Of a stretch of DNA of 64,000 nucleotides, positions 1 to 12,074 are shown piece by piece. A program made the translations under genes and the position numbers. The stretch comes from Micractinium sp. NFX-FRZ. Lineage: Eukaryota; Chlorophyta; Trebouxiophyceae; Chlorellales; Chlorellaceae. Every line of letters starts with the position of its first letter. Positions within the stretch are counted from its first letter, which is position 1. The notes under the pieces were generated by a model, which was given only the letters and a program-made list of their open reading frames with translations, was not told the DNA's origin and made no database searches. The stretch lies in NCBI GenBank assembly GCA_029339195.1, contig JAPTJF010000354.1:1-64000 (forward strand). Direction: 5' to 3'.

Positions 1-57
1 CCTCACTTCCCCTGCCTATCCGCCCGCTCGGTTGTGGGCCTGTCTCACAGCCCAGCA

Positions 58-77
58 CATATATATATATATATATA
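58..77. repeat. (AT)n microsatellite
   Basis: About ten AT dinucleotides lie roughly 230 bases upstream of the first gene. The stretch 1-308 otherwise shows no coding exon I can support and is probably promoter and 5' leader of the dioxygenase gene. Confidence 0.85.
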
Positions 78-308
78 GAGTCCGCTTGCGCACCGCAGGC
101 GCCAGCTAGCCAGGTGGCACGCCGCTCTGGCGGCGGGGGCTCCCACCCAAGACAGCCACCGGGGAGCCCCTGTTAATAGCGATCGTAATCGAAAGTAGAC
201 GCACCTTACTGATCTAGCCTTCAGTCTGGCGCTGTTGTCTGGCACTTTTGTCCGCACAGCGCGGCCCGGCGCACGGCCCGCCGTTGGACACCCGAGGGGC
301 GCGTGATC

Positions 309-3300
309 ATGGGGGGCAGCCCGCCGGTGATCGACGCGCAGCAGCTCATGGCGCCTGGCAACACGGCGCCGCCGCCGCTGGAGGTAGCGGCGGCGATTGC
401 GGCGGCGGCCACCTCTGCTGGCTTCTTTCAGGTGTGAGGATGCACAGCTTGCACCCCCACGACTGTGGTGGCCTGCAGGATCACGCTGGTTGAGGCGTGG
501 AGTGCAGCATTGCAGCCGCCGCCCTGCTGGCTGCCGCTGCCGCCCAGCCAGGCGGACGACCACGCCTCGCGGGCCCGCGCTGGTACGCGTGCTCTGTGTG
601 CACACCCTTGCCACCCCTGATCCCCACCCACAACACTGCTGGCACCACATGTCTGCAGCTGATCAACCATGGGGCCGACCCTTCCCTTCTGGAGCGCATG
701 ACCGCTGCCATGCACGCTTTCTTCGATCTGGAGCTGGAAGAGAAGCTGCAGGTGACGACAGGCGGCAGGAGCAGGGTGCAGCCGGGTGGCTGGGCAGCGG
801 TGCCAGCAAGAGCCTGCTGCTGCGGTTGGGGGGTTACGGATGCCTCCTCGCCTGTCGCTGTGTCACCCCCGCTGCACTCGCCTTCCGAGCGGCCCGCTGC
901 GGGCCCCATACTTGCGCCCCGTCTGCCCGCCTGCGTCCACCTGCCGCCTGCTCACGCACACCGTCGCGCACCTTGCCCTGGCCCCGCCCTGCCTGCCGCC
1001 CCCGCTTGGCAGGTGCGGCGCACGGCAGACAACGCCATGGGGTATGCTCACGACGAGCTCACCAAGCAGATGCGGGACCTAAAAGAAGTGAGGCTGGTGT
1101 TTGCAGATGGATGGGTGCATGAGGCATGTGACAGTGTATGCACACTTCAATGTGTGTGTGTGCACGTGGCAGGGGCAGGGTGCTCCTGCTCTTGGTAGAT
1201 CCTCAGGCAGCCACCCCGCCGTCTCTCCTGGGCCGAAATTATCCCTCTAGGGCTGTCCCCACCCTCTGCACTGCAAAGTGTTTTAACTCCTGCTGAAACC
1301 CTACTGTACCCTGCTGCACTGCCAGGTGTTTGACTTCTGCCGGGTGCCCCACCCAGAGCTGCCTGAAGACCACCCCGCCAACCGCACAATCGACGGGTAC
1401 AACAAGTGGCCGGCTGGGCAGGTGTGTGTGAGTGCGTGAGCCACAGCAGCTGGCATGCGGGTGCGCGTGGCAGGTGGTCATGCTTGGGCTGCTGGCGTGG
1501 CAGGTGTGTGTCAGTGTGTGTGTGGTGGCGTGCAGTGGTGAGAGGGCCTGTCCCATTCACCCACCCCACCCCCAACCTGCCCCCCTCGAAGCCTCGCTCC
1601 ATGCTCCCCCCCCCCAGCCTGAGTTGCACGCACGCCGCCACGCATGGCTCTTACGCAGAGACGGGATAAAGTGCTGCTCCGTATCTGCCTGCTGGAGCCC
1701 TTCTGCCCGGGCCTCAATACACCCTCACTGCCCCTCCCTCCCCGCCCTGTCCCCCGTGTCTCCGCAGCCCGAGTTCCACGCTGCCATGCGGGCCTACTAT
1801 GCTGAAATGGAGCGCTGCTCGTTCCGCCTGCTGGAGGCCTTCTGCCTGGGCCTGGGCCTGCCCCCCTCGGCGCTGCACCACCTCTTCCAGGCGCGTGCCG
1901 TGGGAGGGTCTTGCTCCCGTGGGTACCCGTCTCTGCATTCTTGCTTACTCCTCTGAATGTATTTTCGATAATTATATGTGTCTGGGGCTGGGCCTGCCCC
2001 AGTCGGTGCTGCACCGCCTCTTCCAGGCGCGTGCCACGGGGTCCTGTTCATCACGGATGTGCGCCTCTGCATGCTGGTTTTTCTGCTCTCGAGCCATTGT
2101 GCCTGGGCCTGCCCCCCTCGGCGTCGCACCGCCACTTTCAGATGCGCCTCAAAACACCACGTGGCAGCTGCCGCTCCCTGGCTCCTGCCAGCTACAAGGC
2201 ACGCACTGGCAGGGGCAGCCCCCGACGCTGTGCGACCTGCTCCAAGTGTGATCCCCGTCAGCAGGCACCCGGGGGTCTTGTGGATGTGGTGTGGGTCGCT
2301 GTGGCGCTGCTCTAGCCCCCTGCCCCAGTTCGCCAGCCCGGTTAAAGCACCGCTGTCCTCTGTGCCCTGCTCCCCAGCCTGCAGGCACAGCTGCGTTGCA
2401 GCTGGGGCCTCCCGGTTGCCCTGCAGCACAGCCCCGCTGCATCGGAGCCTGCCCTCTGCTCGCCTCGCCGCACCCTCTTACTCACACCTGCCCGTGGCCT
2501 CCACCCTCCCTGCCTGCCTGCAGGGCCAGCACACCTCCTTCCTGCGGCTCAACTATTACCCGGTGCAAGCCGGGCAGGGTGGACAGGCTGCGGCGGCAGA
2601 GCAGGCAGAGCAGGCAGAGCAGGCGCAGCAGGCGGAGCAGCTAGGAGTGAACCACCACACCGGTGCGTGGGGGCAGGGGTGGGTCTCAAGCGGGGGTAGG
2701 TGGGTTTTGAGTGGGTCGGGCAGCGCTGCAGGCACAGGCGCAAGTAGAGGCAAGACCGGACCCCTATAAACCCGATAAACCGCGGGTAGGGGTTGGGTGG
2801 GGCAGGGGGTGAAGAGCATGGCAGCAGCGGCAGGGCATCTGGGAGAGGAGTCGCCACACTGGTGGGTGGGTAAGGGTCAGGCTGGGGTGGCAGGGCTTGG
2901 GGTGCAGCCGGGGTGGTGCGGGGCATGTGCTCCAGGCTGGGGCGCAGGGCAGGGCAGAGGAGAAGACGTGCTTCCCTCACCCCCAGTGGCGCCGCCCCTG
3001 TCCAGCCCTGGCATGTGTGCGGCATGCCCACACGCTCGTCCCACTCCTTGCCCGCGTTCAGATGCCGGCTTACTCCCCATCATGTAGTTCCAGATGGCAT
3101 GCCTGGCCCCAAATGCCAACAGTACTCGCCGCCCCTCCTCCGCCCCTCTTATTGGTACCACCCTGCCCCTGCCCCGCCTGCAGATGCCGGCTTCCTCACC
3201 ATCCTGGTCCACGATGAGGTGCCGGGCCAGTAGATGCTGAGCAACTCGCCACCTGTCCACCCCTCTCTGTTTTCCTGCCCCGCCTGCAGACGCCGGCTTC

Positions 3301-4797
3301 TTGACCATCCTGGTTCAGGACGAGGTGCCGGGCCTGCAGATGCTGGATTCTGAGGGGCGCTGGCAGCTGGTGCAGCCGATACCTGGGGCACTGACCATCA
3401 ACGTGGGGGATCAGGCGCAGGTGCGACTTTCTATGTGGCTGTCCAGGTTTTTTCGGGTGGTATTTAGGTCAGCTTTGGTTGCCGGTTGCGAGGTTGCTGG
3501 CAGCTGGTGGGGGCAGTACCCCAGGTACTGACCATCAACGTGCGGGACCAGGCGCAGGTGCGACCCTTGCACCTGCCTTGCAAAATTAGCATCAGCAAAT
3601 GAAAGGAACAAGGAGGCGGGCGCACGTGAGGGAGCAGACGCTGCCGGGACGGCATCCATACAAGCATGCGTTGGCAGGCTATGTGACAGTCAAATGCCAT
3701 CGAAACGCCAGTGCACCACCTGCGTGCGTCACCGCCCTCACTAAGTTGAACCTCCCGCTTGCAGGTGCTGTCGAACGACCGCTACAAGGCACCCCTGCAC
3801 CGCGTGCTGGCGTCGCGCGGCCGTCGCCGCTACTCCGCCCCTTTCTTCTTCAACCCGCGGCCCGATGCCGACATCTCGCCGTTGCCAGTGGTGGGTGGGC
3901 CGGGAGGGAGGGGCGGGAGGGGCCTGTGAAGGGCAGACAGCGACAGCTCGCTGCCTGGTCACACGCACAGGTGGCACCACTGGCGTCGCTAGTGGGTGCG
4001 TGGAGCAGCAGCGTGGGGCAGTTCTGGGTGCTGCTGCTCCCCTTCCCACTTCAACCGACCCTGCGGCCTGGCGCACCTGTCGCACACAGCTGCCTGCGGT
4101 AGGTGGGCGATGAGGGAGGGGTGGACCCGGCGGGAGGGGTGTGGGGTCCTGCACTGGAAAGGTGCAGCAGCAGCCACCCGCCCGCGCTCACGCCCACCTT
4201 GCGCCGCCTTCTTTCCTCCCCTCCCCTCACCCCCTGCCTCCCTCACAGCAGTTCATTGACGGCCAGCACCCGCCCGCCTACCGGCCCATCAACTGGGGGC
4301 AGTTCCGCAGCCGCCGGTTTGCAGGTGTGCTGGTGTTGATGAGCGGTGCCCTGCTTGTGCGCCCTGGCTGCACCCAGTGCGCCCACTGCCGCTGCCCCTG
4401 CTGCTTCTCTATGCAACGAACCCTGCATGCCCCAGATGCATCTGTACTCACGGCACAGGCGGAGCAGCAACTTCCTGCCTCCTGCACTCCCCCTCCCTCA
4501 TACTGCTGGGGCCGACGGGGGAGAGGCCGGGGTGTGCTATACACCTACTGCCCCTTCGTTCCCTGTCATACGTCCCGTGCCTGACCTGCCCGCTGTGCCT
4601 GCTGCGCCTGCTGCGCCTGCCCGCCTGCAGGCGACTACTCAGACCAGGGCGAGGAGGTGCAGATTTCTGACTATCGACTGGACCGCCAGCCAGCAGCAGC
4701 AGCAGCAGCAGAAGAGGCACCAGATGCAGCAGCAGCGGCAGCGGTGCATGGTGCAGCAGCAAAGCCAGCGGCGGTGGCAGAAAGCGTGGGCGCATAA
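309..4797 (+). CDS. 2-oxoglutarate/Fe(II)-dependent dioxygenase (isopenicillin N synthase-like), 10 exons
   Basis: Exons 309-431, 659-751, 1013-1087, 1326-1421, 1768-1899, 2524-2662, 3290-3420, 3765-3890, 4249-4324 and 4631-4797 join in frame to about 385 residues. The N-terminal DIOX_N region is recognisable (PVIDAQQL, then LINHGADPSLLERM). The double-stranded beta-helix core carries the iron ligands: HTD (split by the intron between exons 6 and 7, HHT|DAGFLTIL) and the distal His in APLHRV. The 2-oxoglutarate-binding RxS is RYS, followed by APFFFNP. The length is normal for this soluble family, which oxidises small metabolites; the substrate cannot be told. Exon 5 could end at 1890 with a GC donor instead of 1899. 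The C-terminus is Ala-rich low complexity. Nearly every intron contains damaged copies of a neighbouring exon, listed separately. Confidence 0.88.
1264..1300 (+). repeat. Exon echo of dioxygenase exon 4 start
   Basis: About 37 bases resemble the acceptor and first codons of exon 4 (1311-1347): both read CTGCACTGC, then GTGTTT, then ACTYCTGC. The echo has lost the AG acceptor (AAAG in place of CCAGG) and carries a TAA in the matching frame. Confidence 0.6.
1615..1715 (+). repeat. Exon echo of dioxygenase exon 5
   Basis: About 100 bases match the 5' two-thirds of exon 5 (1763-1855). CAGCCTGAGTTGCACG corresponds to CAGCCCGAGTTCCACG, and the later segment encoding the equivalent of LLEAFCLGL is recognisable. 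It has indels and an in-frame TAA, so it is a decayed pseudo-exon just upstream of the functional exon. Confidence 0.75.
1978..2150 (+). repeat. Two exon echoes of dioxygenase exon 5 end
   Basis: Around 1980-2040 and 2098-2150 are two successive copies of the exon 5 3' end and its donor region. The first still reads GLGLPQSVLHRLFQARA against real GLGLPPSALHHLFQARA. The second is more degraded. Neither keeps the GTGGGA donor seen at 1900. Confidence 0.75.
3060..3240 (+). repeat. Two exon echoes of dioxygenase exon 7 start
   Basis: Upstream of exon 7 (3290) are two tandem copies of its acceptor and first ~45 bases. The copy at 3180-3234 keeps a CTGCAG acceptor and reads GFLTILVHDEVPG before an in-frame TAG. 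The copy at 3060-3110 is older and more degenerate. The three acceptors are spaced about 110-120 bases apart. Confidence 0.85.
3484..3562 (+). repeat. Exon echo of dioxygenase exon 7 end
   Basis: Downstream of the exon 7 donor (3420) is a second copy of the exon end and donor: CTGGCAGCTGGT, a gap, ACTGACCATCAACGTG, then CAGGCGCAG|GTGCGAC. It matches 3360-3428 but has a frame-breaking indel. Confidence 0.85.
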
Positions 4798-5290
4798 AGC
4801 GCGCTGGGACTGGGATGCAAGGCCAGCAGCGCATGTGGCTGCAGCAGCAGAGGCGAGAGCACCGCAGCATGACAGCGGGGAACCTGGCGGCGCGGGATGC
4901 ATGCATTCGCTGTTCTGGAGTGCAGTCTGGCCTTCCATTGTTTGATTATACCGGGTTTTTAATGATTCGACAGATATATGAGGAGAGCAAAGTTCGAACA
5001 GGCAGCATGGCCATTTTACGTTGCCATAGATGGGGGAGGCGACGGTGGCGGCGGGAGGCGTCCGCCGTCAACTTTGGGCCCGTAGCCAGATGGCAGCGGT
5101 GGCCAGGCACGCGAGCTCCTGATGCCCCGTAGCGTTGCAATCAAGCCTCGACTCGTTGCCACCCTCCCAAACACAAAATTCGTGCGTGCGTGCTGTGGCC
5201 AACTCCACCACAGCACGGCATACAAGTCGCGACAGCCGGCCGCTAGGAGCTGAATTCTCGCGGCGCCAATGCGCATCGCGTTCCAGCAGC
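4798..5290. other. Intergenic region, dioxygenase to MYB3R
   Basis: About 490 bases between a plus-strand gene end and a plus-strand gene start. It presumably holds the dioxygenase 3' UTR and the MYB promoter. It is less GC-rich near 4930-5000. I see no other gene. Confidence 0.6.
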
Positions 5291-8200
5291 ATGTCCAGCC
5301 ATTCTGGACGCAAGCGATCGGCTTCCAGCAGCCAGGGGCGGTCGGTGCGGCCCCGCAATGACGACCCAGACTACATCGCGGAGCAGCTGTCGTTGGAGGC
5401 GTGAGTGCATCCCCAGAGATCATTGTTGCAGCAGCGTCTGGGCCGCCGTGGTGCTTGGGGCGGGCTGTCAGCTGCTGCCTGCGCTCACGAAGCCCCCACC
5501 GCCTCTCCTGCTGCAGCAAGGTCCAGCCCAAGGTGCGGCGCAACGGACGCGGAGGATGGAACAAGCAGGAGGTGCGTGCCGGGGGCCGCGGGCAGCGCGA
5601 ATTGTCAGGCAGCTGTCGACGGCGGCAGGCGCTGCGCCGCCACCGCGGCGACGACGTCAGGCAGCCTGCCTGTCAAGGAGCCTTGCGATCCGAATTCCCC
5701 TCTTTCTCGCTGCCCGCGCTGCAGGACGATCTGCTGCGCCGCATGGTGGCCCAGTACGGGGCTAAGAACTGGAAGAAGATAGGTGCGGGGGCGGGTGGCA
5801 GCTCCGGGCAGTGCGGGGCGGGCGCCGTCGTGCGTGGAGGCATCACTGCCCCACCTTGGGAGTGGGCCGTAGGGCTGAGGGAATGAGGAGCTGCCATACA
5901 ATCGATGAAACCTCACAACTGTGTGGCTGCGCGTTGGGGTGGTTGCTCTGGGGGCTCGTGTGTTTATGGCATGAAGAGAGTTATGCACAACATCGACAGC
6001 TCGCGGACACTGCACGTGGGGCACATGCCGACAGCTGTCGCCTCCCATCCCACGGCCACTGACTGCCCCTCTCCCCAGGGGCGCCTCCCGCATCTCACAC
6101 CACCTGTGGCGGACGGACACTGTGGCAACTTGTCGCATGCATGCTGCTGTGTACTCCGCCAGATGCCCCCGACACGCCCTGCCTTCCTGTGCTAGCATGC
6201 AGCACCTGCAACGCCGGAGAAGGCTCCGACGCCTCCTCCCACATGCCCAACAACTTGCTATGAACCCGCCCCTCCCGCATGTCTGTCCCACTCCCGTCTG
6301 AATGCGCTGCAGCCGAGCACTTTGCCGACCGCAGCGACGTGCAGTGCCTGCACCGCTGGCAGAAGGTGCTGAACCCAGAGGTGCACAAGGGGCCGTGGAC
6401 GCCAGAGGAGGATGACGCAATCATGCGGTGAGGAGCTGGGGGGCACAGCTGCGCAGGCCGGCAGCGCCGCTGAACCTTGGCAGATCTCCCTGAGAGCCGC
6501 CTGGCCGCTTCAAGTCCAGTGGCGTGACAGCCAGCCAGCATGCTTCCATGCTTGTCCTTGCTCTCTTGTGGCTGTGCATGCTGGGGCATGCTGGGGCATA
6601 GCATGAGGAATGCTCATGTCAGGGCTCTACTGCATTGCTCGCTTGGTGCTCTCTGCAGGCTGGTGGGGCAGCACGGGCCCCAGAAGTGGACAATGATTGC
6701 GGAGCACCTGCCGGGGCGCATCGGCAAGCAGTGCCGCGAGCGGTGAGCGGGGGGTGCATGGGCGGCTGATGCCCTGCTTGATTCGACTGCTGTGCTTTCG
6801 AGGGCTGAGGGTAGGCTGCTATACGGCAGTGTAACGGTGCACTGATGAGGGGGTGCACAACACGCCTGCCCAGTCTGCCGCGCACCCCGGCACAGCCGCT
6901 TGAAGCCCTCTTCCTCACCGTGCCACCTCTCCCTCCCCTCCCCTCACATCACCTCACCTCACCCCCACCACCCCACACCCTCCCCTCAGGTGGCACAACC
7001 ATCTGAACCCCAACATCAAGCGGGGGCAGTGGTCCCGGCAGGAGGACGAGGTCATTGTCCGCTTCCACCGCAAGTTCGGCAACCAGGTGTGTGGGCATGG
7101 GAACCACCCAAGGGGTTTGAATGCGCACCCAGGGAGGGTGCGCTGCAATCTGAGCTGCATCCGCCGCGAGGGAGGCGTGCGGGCAGCTGCAGAGCCCGCC
7201 TGCCCATGCTGGCAGCCCTCCCTGACCATTGCTGGCCGCTCACCAGCTGGCCCGCCCATCCCACCGCCGCCGCCGCTGCAGTGGGCGCGCATGGCGATGC
7301 ACCTCAAGGGGCGCACCGACAACGCCATCAAGAACCACTGGAATAGCACGCTGCGGCGCAAGGTGGGCTGGGGGTTGCCAGGGGCAGCAGCTGTTTATCT
7401 CTCCCAGGTGGCTTGTTTCCAATGAGTGGCAGGTGCAACGGGCAGTGCGTCTCTCTCTGCAGTGGCCCTCGCGGTGGGCTGTTCCCCTGTCCGCCGCTGC
7501 CTGCCTGCCTCCTACGCGTGCCGCCACCTGTCGCATAGCTGCTGGACCATATGCTTTCGCTCTCCTCCGGCTGCTGCATGCGGGACGCGGCTAGCTTGCT
7601 GTGCTGCCTCCTCTGCCTGCCTTCCCACCTGCCCAGCTGCACCTGCTGGGCCCGCTGTGCTGGCTGGACTGACCCCCTCTGGCCCCTGCCTGGCACTGCT
7701 GTGCTGCGCTGGTGCAGCGAGCAAGGCGACTATCCTGTGCTGCGCTGCCCATTGACTTGAGCTCCCACCTTCAGTATCCTGCCTGCCTACCTCCCCACCA
7801 CAACATCATCATCACTGGCCGCTGCGTCTTCCCCTGTTGCTGCTGTGCCCGCGCAGGTGGAGCAGGGCGAGTTTGTGGGGCTGCCAGACTGGAAGGATGA
7901 TGACTCGGACGCGGGTGAGCGGCGTGAGGGGCCAGTGTGGATGGGATGCACGGTTGTGGGGAGCACCTTTTCAGGATTTTTGTGGTCACCAAAGAGTGGT
8001 GGAGATGGAACAGGTGTCCCTGCCCTGCGCAGCCAGCAACTGACTTGACTGACTTCCCCCCCGAACCTCATGCAGACTGCGGCTATGACGCCAGCGGCAG
8101 CAGCTTCATTGGCAGCCGGAGCGCCCTCCAAAACGAATGCATGCCCTCCTGCCCTGCATGTTCCATAACTGGCTCCCTCCCTCCCTCCCCTTGCTTTCAT

Positions 8201-11200
8201 ACAGAGTATGACTATGACGGCAGCAGCTACATGGACAGCCAGGAGCCCTCCCCCCACTCCATGCCCTCCTCCCCCGGCAGCCGCCAGCGCTCGGCCAGCC
8301 CATTCTGCAGCGGCGGCAGCGGGCCCCCAGCGGGCGCGTCGACCGACGGCAGCAGGTGGGGCAAGGCAGGGCGCTCGCTGGGCGGCCTGCTGCCTGGGGG
8401 ACCCCGCTGTTTCGCCAGCTCTGTGCCACGGCGTGCCTTGCGCCCAAGCTGCTGCAACACCTGGCGCTCCTTTCACTCGCCAGGCACCGTTGCTGATGTC
8501 CGCCAGCGTGCCCTGCCTGCCTGCCTGCCTCCTGCTTGCAGGCGCCTGCGGCCCAGCCACTCTCCCTCTGCCAGCCCAGCGCCGGTGAAGGACTATGCTC
8601 TGGCCCAGGTGAGCAAGCTGGGTGGAGCTGCAGGAAGCTGCGACGACTGGGAACCAGTATAAACAAGGCCTGAGCAGGGTGGCACACTGCGCTAGGGCAT
8701 TATTGCCCATTGCTTGCTGATGCTTACCTGCTGCTGTGCCTCTGCCACGCTGCTGCCTCACCCGCCATGTGCATGCCCTGCCCACCCGCCTCCGTGCTGC
8801 CCCGCAGGCGCCCACCGACGGCGCGACGCGGCGGTCTCGGCGGGTTGCGCAGCGTGCCTCCGGCGCCGGCGGCAGCGCCTCGCCTTCCGCGCCCGGGCTG
8901 GACCAAGAAGGGCGTGACCCAGCTGACCAAGAGGATGCGCTGCTGCCCATCCCTCAGCCACGCAAGACGCGGCAGGAGCTGCGGGTAGCGGCGGCAGCGG
9001 CGGCGGCGGCAGCGGCGGAGGCAGCAGCAGCAGCGGCGGAGGCAGCAGCGGCAGCGGTGGAGGAGGAGGAGAGAGCCAGAGCCCTTCAGCTGCTCCTGCT
9101 GCCAGAGGAGCTGCCACTGTCAGCACCCCAGCAGCCGGAGGAGCGGCAGGAGGAGGAGCAAGCTGCCGAGGAGCCAGCCAGGTCTGCGCAGCAGCATTAT
9201 GCCGCATTTGAGCAGCAGGCTGCGGCGGCAGCAGAGGCCGCCAAAGCGGCAGTGCTGGCGGCCGCTGCCGGCCCCTTTGCGGACGCAACTGCTTCAGGAG
9301 TGATGGCGGCCCCACCCCGGCCCAGCCGGCTGTCTATGGCTCTCATGGGACCGGCAGAAATGGATGCTTTCTTCCTCGCCTCCGACTCCCAGCCCGCAGC
9401 AGTGACCACGGCAACGCCTGCCGCGCCCACAGCAGCACAGCTGCCAGCAGCAGCAGCAGCAGCAGCAGCTCGCACTGCGGCCCCGCCGCTGGCGCAGCCT
9501 GACCCGACGCCGGCACGAGAGCCGCCGCCCGTGTTCGCCGCACCGCTGCCCCGGCGCGCCTCCCTGGCGCAGCTGCCCCAGCTGCAGCAGCTGCAGCAGC
9601 AGGACGAGCGGCGGCTGTCCACTGCCGTCAGCATCGGGCCCTCCATCTCGGCAGCACCAGATGCCATCCTGCCTGGCGGCGGTTCCACCGCTGCGCCAGA
9701 GTGCCCCGGCACCGCCGCCACGGCAGCCACCGCGCCCCCGGCAGCAGCAGCAGCGGCGGCGTCTGGGGCGGCCGGGCCCCCGGGCACGGCACCGCCTCCC
9801 AGCACGATCCATGCAGACACGTGGCGGAGCCTGGTTGAGCTGGGGGTGGCCAGCCCACCGTCAGGTATGCCCAAGGGGCCCCTCATATGTGCCTGTACTG
9901 CCTTGCTGGTTGTAGTGCCTTGCGATCTGCGAGCAGTACTGCCCTGCGCATCTGGCCAGTACCGTCTCGTAATTTAGCCTGGCCTGCACTGGCACCATGC
10001 TGGCACTGCGCAAGGAGGCATGAACCATGAATGTCCATGTACCGCACTTGAAATCGCTTCCTTCTTCACTTGTGTTCCCCTTCGCTGCAGGGCACACCAC
10101 TGTTGTGGGCACCCCGCTGCACATGGGCTCCCAGCCCAGCGGCACCGTGGCCACCCCCGCCATGCTCCTCTTTGGCACGGTGCTCAAGGGCCAGCACCGC
10201 AGCGGCGGCAGCGTGATGCGCACGGGCAGCGGGCTGCGACGGTAAGTGGAGCGCCTGCCTGAAGGGAAGGGGGTGACATGCTGCCAGTGAGCTGCCCTGT
10301 CCTTTGTATACGGGCGCCCCGCATATGCAGGCCTGCTGGCTTTTGCACACAAGCTTGAAGCTGCTGTGCTTGCACCCTGCATGTGGGTGCATGCTCAGCC
10401 AGCTGTTCCGCAGTAGCTGCTCAGCATGAGCACTCACCTGCCTGCTCGCCCCCTCCACACCCCTCTGGCTTGCTGCAGCGGCGGCGTGCGGCGGCAGCCG
10501 GAGCTGTCGCTCCTGCAGCCAGTGGCGGCCGGGCACAGCGCGCTCCACGCTGTGCCTGCTGAGTCAGCGCCAGCTCACACTCCAAGCATGACGGGGGCAA
10601 GCAACGGCGCCGCCGCCGCTGCTGCTGCAGCGCCCGGCAGCGTGGTCGGAGGGAGCCGGCTGGGCAAGGGCGCGACATCTGCCACTCGCACATTTGCCGT
10701 GACGCCGGCGCCTTGCGCTGCGTCTGCTGCGCCACCGGCAGCAGAAGGCGAGCAGGCACACGAGGGAGGTACTGCCCCGGTGGCGGCGGCGCCCGCGGAT
10801 GGTGCCAGCCCTCTGCCAGCTGGCGGCGCCAGGGGCGGCGAGGCGGGCGACCTGCAGCGCACCGACTCGGGCAACGGCCTGCCCATGCTCCTGCTCTCCC
10901 CTCCCATCAGCATGCCCTCCAGCAGCCTGCTGCCGCTGCCGCCGCTCAGCGTCACCAGCGGCGGCGCCTGCGCCGCGCGCACGGGCGGCGCCCCGGGCAC
11001 GGCCGGCCGGGCGGCAGCAACCGAGGAGGAAGCCGAGCGTCTGCTGCAGCAGCACTTCCGGCCCAGCAGCAGCAAGCTCACAGAAATGTTCAAGCCTTTG
11101 GAAGAGCAGCGGCAGGGGGCAGCACCCAGCAGCGGCGGCGCGTCGCCCAGCGCCGCCGCCGGCGCGTGCCAGCAGCAGCAGGCAGCGCCGCAGCGGTCGC

Positions 11201-12074
11201 CTCGCACAGCTGTGGAGCTGCGTGCCGCTCTGCTGCGGCTGGCGCAGCAATCCCCGCTGCCGGCACCGCCGGGTGGGGCGGCAGCCGCCGCGGCACTGCT
11301 GCCACCCTTGCTGGGGCTGCAGCCTTCTAGTCAGGCAGGGCTGCAGCAGGGGCTGTCCCTTCTGGACCTGGAGGCGTGGGGTGCGCTGACCCGCCCGGCA
11401 GACGCTCAGTACAGGTGGGGGTGAAGGGCATGCCTGGCATCAGGTTGTGCCTGTGCAGAGGCTGTGCAGGCATGCACGGCAGGGTGGGTGCTGGGCCTGG
11501 CACACCTGCCCACCTGTCTGCTTTGGCTGCTGGCTTCAGTGTGCACCCCGCCACCCCAGCTTCCCCCGGCCAAGCCAACCACGCCACTGCTGCTGCCTCA
11601 CATTTCTCCACCCTCGCACTCCTCTCCCTCTCACGCATGCAGGCTGGGCCCCTCTCAACCGGGGTGGGACCTGCATGCCTCCCCGCTGGGCGAGTCCTCC
11701 ATATCCGAGTTTGTGCAGCAGGCGCTCACCTGCCAGCCTCCCATGGGCAGCGGTGCGTGGGGAGTCGAGGAGGCACTTATGTGTGGGGGGAAGAGCATAT
11801 GCAATGCATTCCTGGGTGGCGGTTGCACATGAGCCGGCTGCGTGGGCCTGACAACCGTCCTGGCCTGCAATCAATGTGGGCATGTGCTGCCACTGCCCTC
11901 TCCCTTCAGCTTCCCACCCTGCACCCAGCTCTCCCAACCACCTGTGCCCCTGCAGGCCACAACCCGCTCACGGCGATGCAGCAGGCGACGGCCGACGGCG
12001 GCAGCCTGTATGAAGCCGCCATCAAGTACGCGGCTGCTGGCGGGCAACCGCCTGTGGCAGCTGCCACCCACTAG
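5291..12074 (+). CDS. MYB3R: Three-repeat MYB transcription factor (MYB3R type), 15 exons
   Basis: Exons 5291-5400, 5517-5571, 5725-5782, 6313-6427, 6659-6742, 6990-7086, 7282-7362, 7857-7914, 8205-8355, 8542-8608, 8808-9864, 10091-10241, 10479-11414, 11643-11752 and 11956-12074 give 1082 residues. Three MYB repeats lie at about residues 48-97 (GWNKQE...RWQKVLNP), 99-148 ([13 protein letters not shown]...RWHNHLNP) and 149-200 ([13 protein letters not shown]...NHWNSTLRR). The regularly spaced Trp are present and [13 protein letters not shown] is the recognition helix of repeat 2. Plant MYB3R proteins bind M-phase-specific activator elements and control G2/M genes in the nucleus; that role is inferred. 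The remaining ~880 residues are Ser/Pro- and Ala-rich with poly-Ala and Gln runs. The 1057- and 936-base exons encode mostly disordered sequence. The length is long for the family. Confidence 0.92.
8068..8165 (+). repeat. Exon echo of MYB3R exon 9 start
   Basis: The segment has its own acceptor (TGCAG at about 8073) and reads [14 protein letters not shown], paralleling [12 protein letters not shown] at the start of exon 9 (8205). Both are followed by an ATGCCCTCCT motif. No clear donor follows the upstream copy, so exon 9 at 8205 is taken as real. Confidence 0.65.

Noticed and set aside
45..650. Long open frames on the minus strand opposite the dioxygenase gene start, and many others of 60-250 codons throughout
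   Set aside because: In DNA this GC-rich, stop codons are rare in all frames. These frames have no family motifs and overlap exons whose protein products are clearly conserved.
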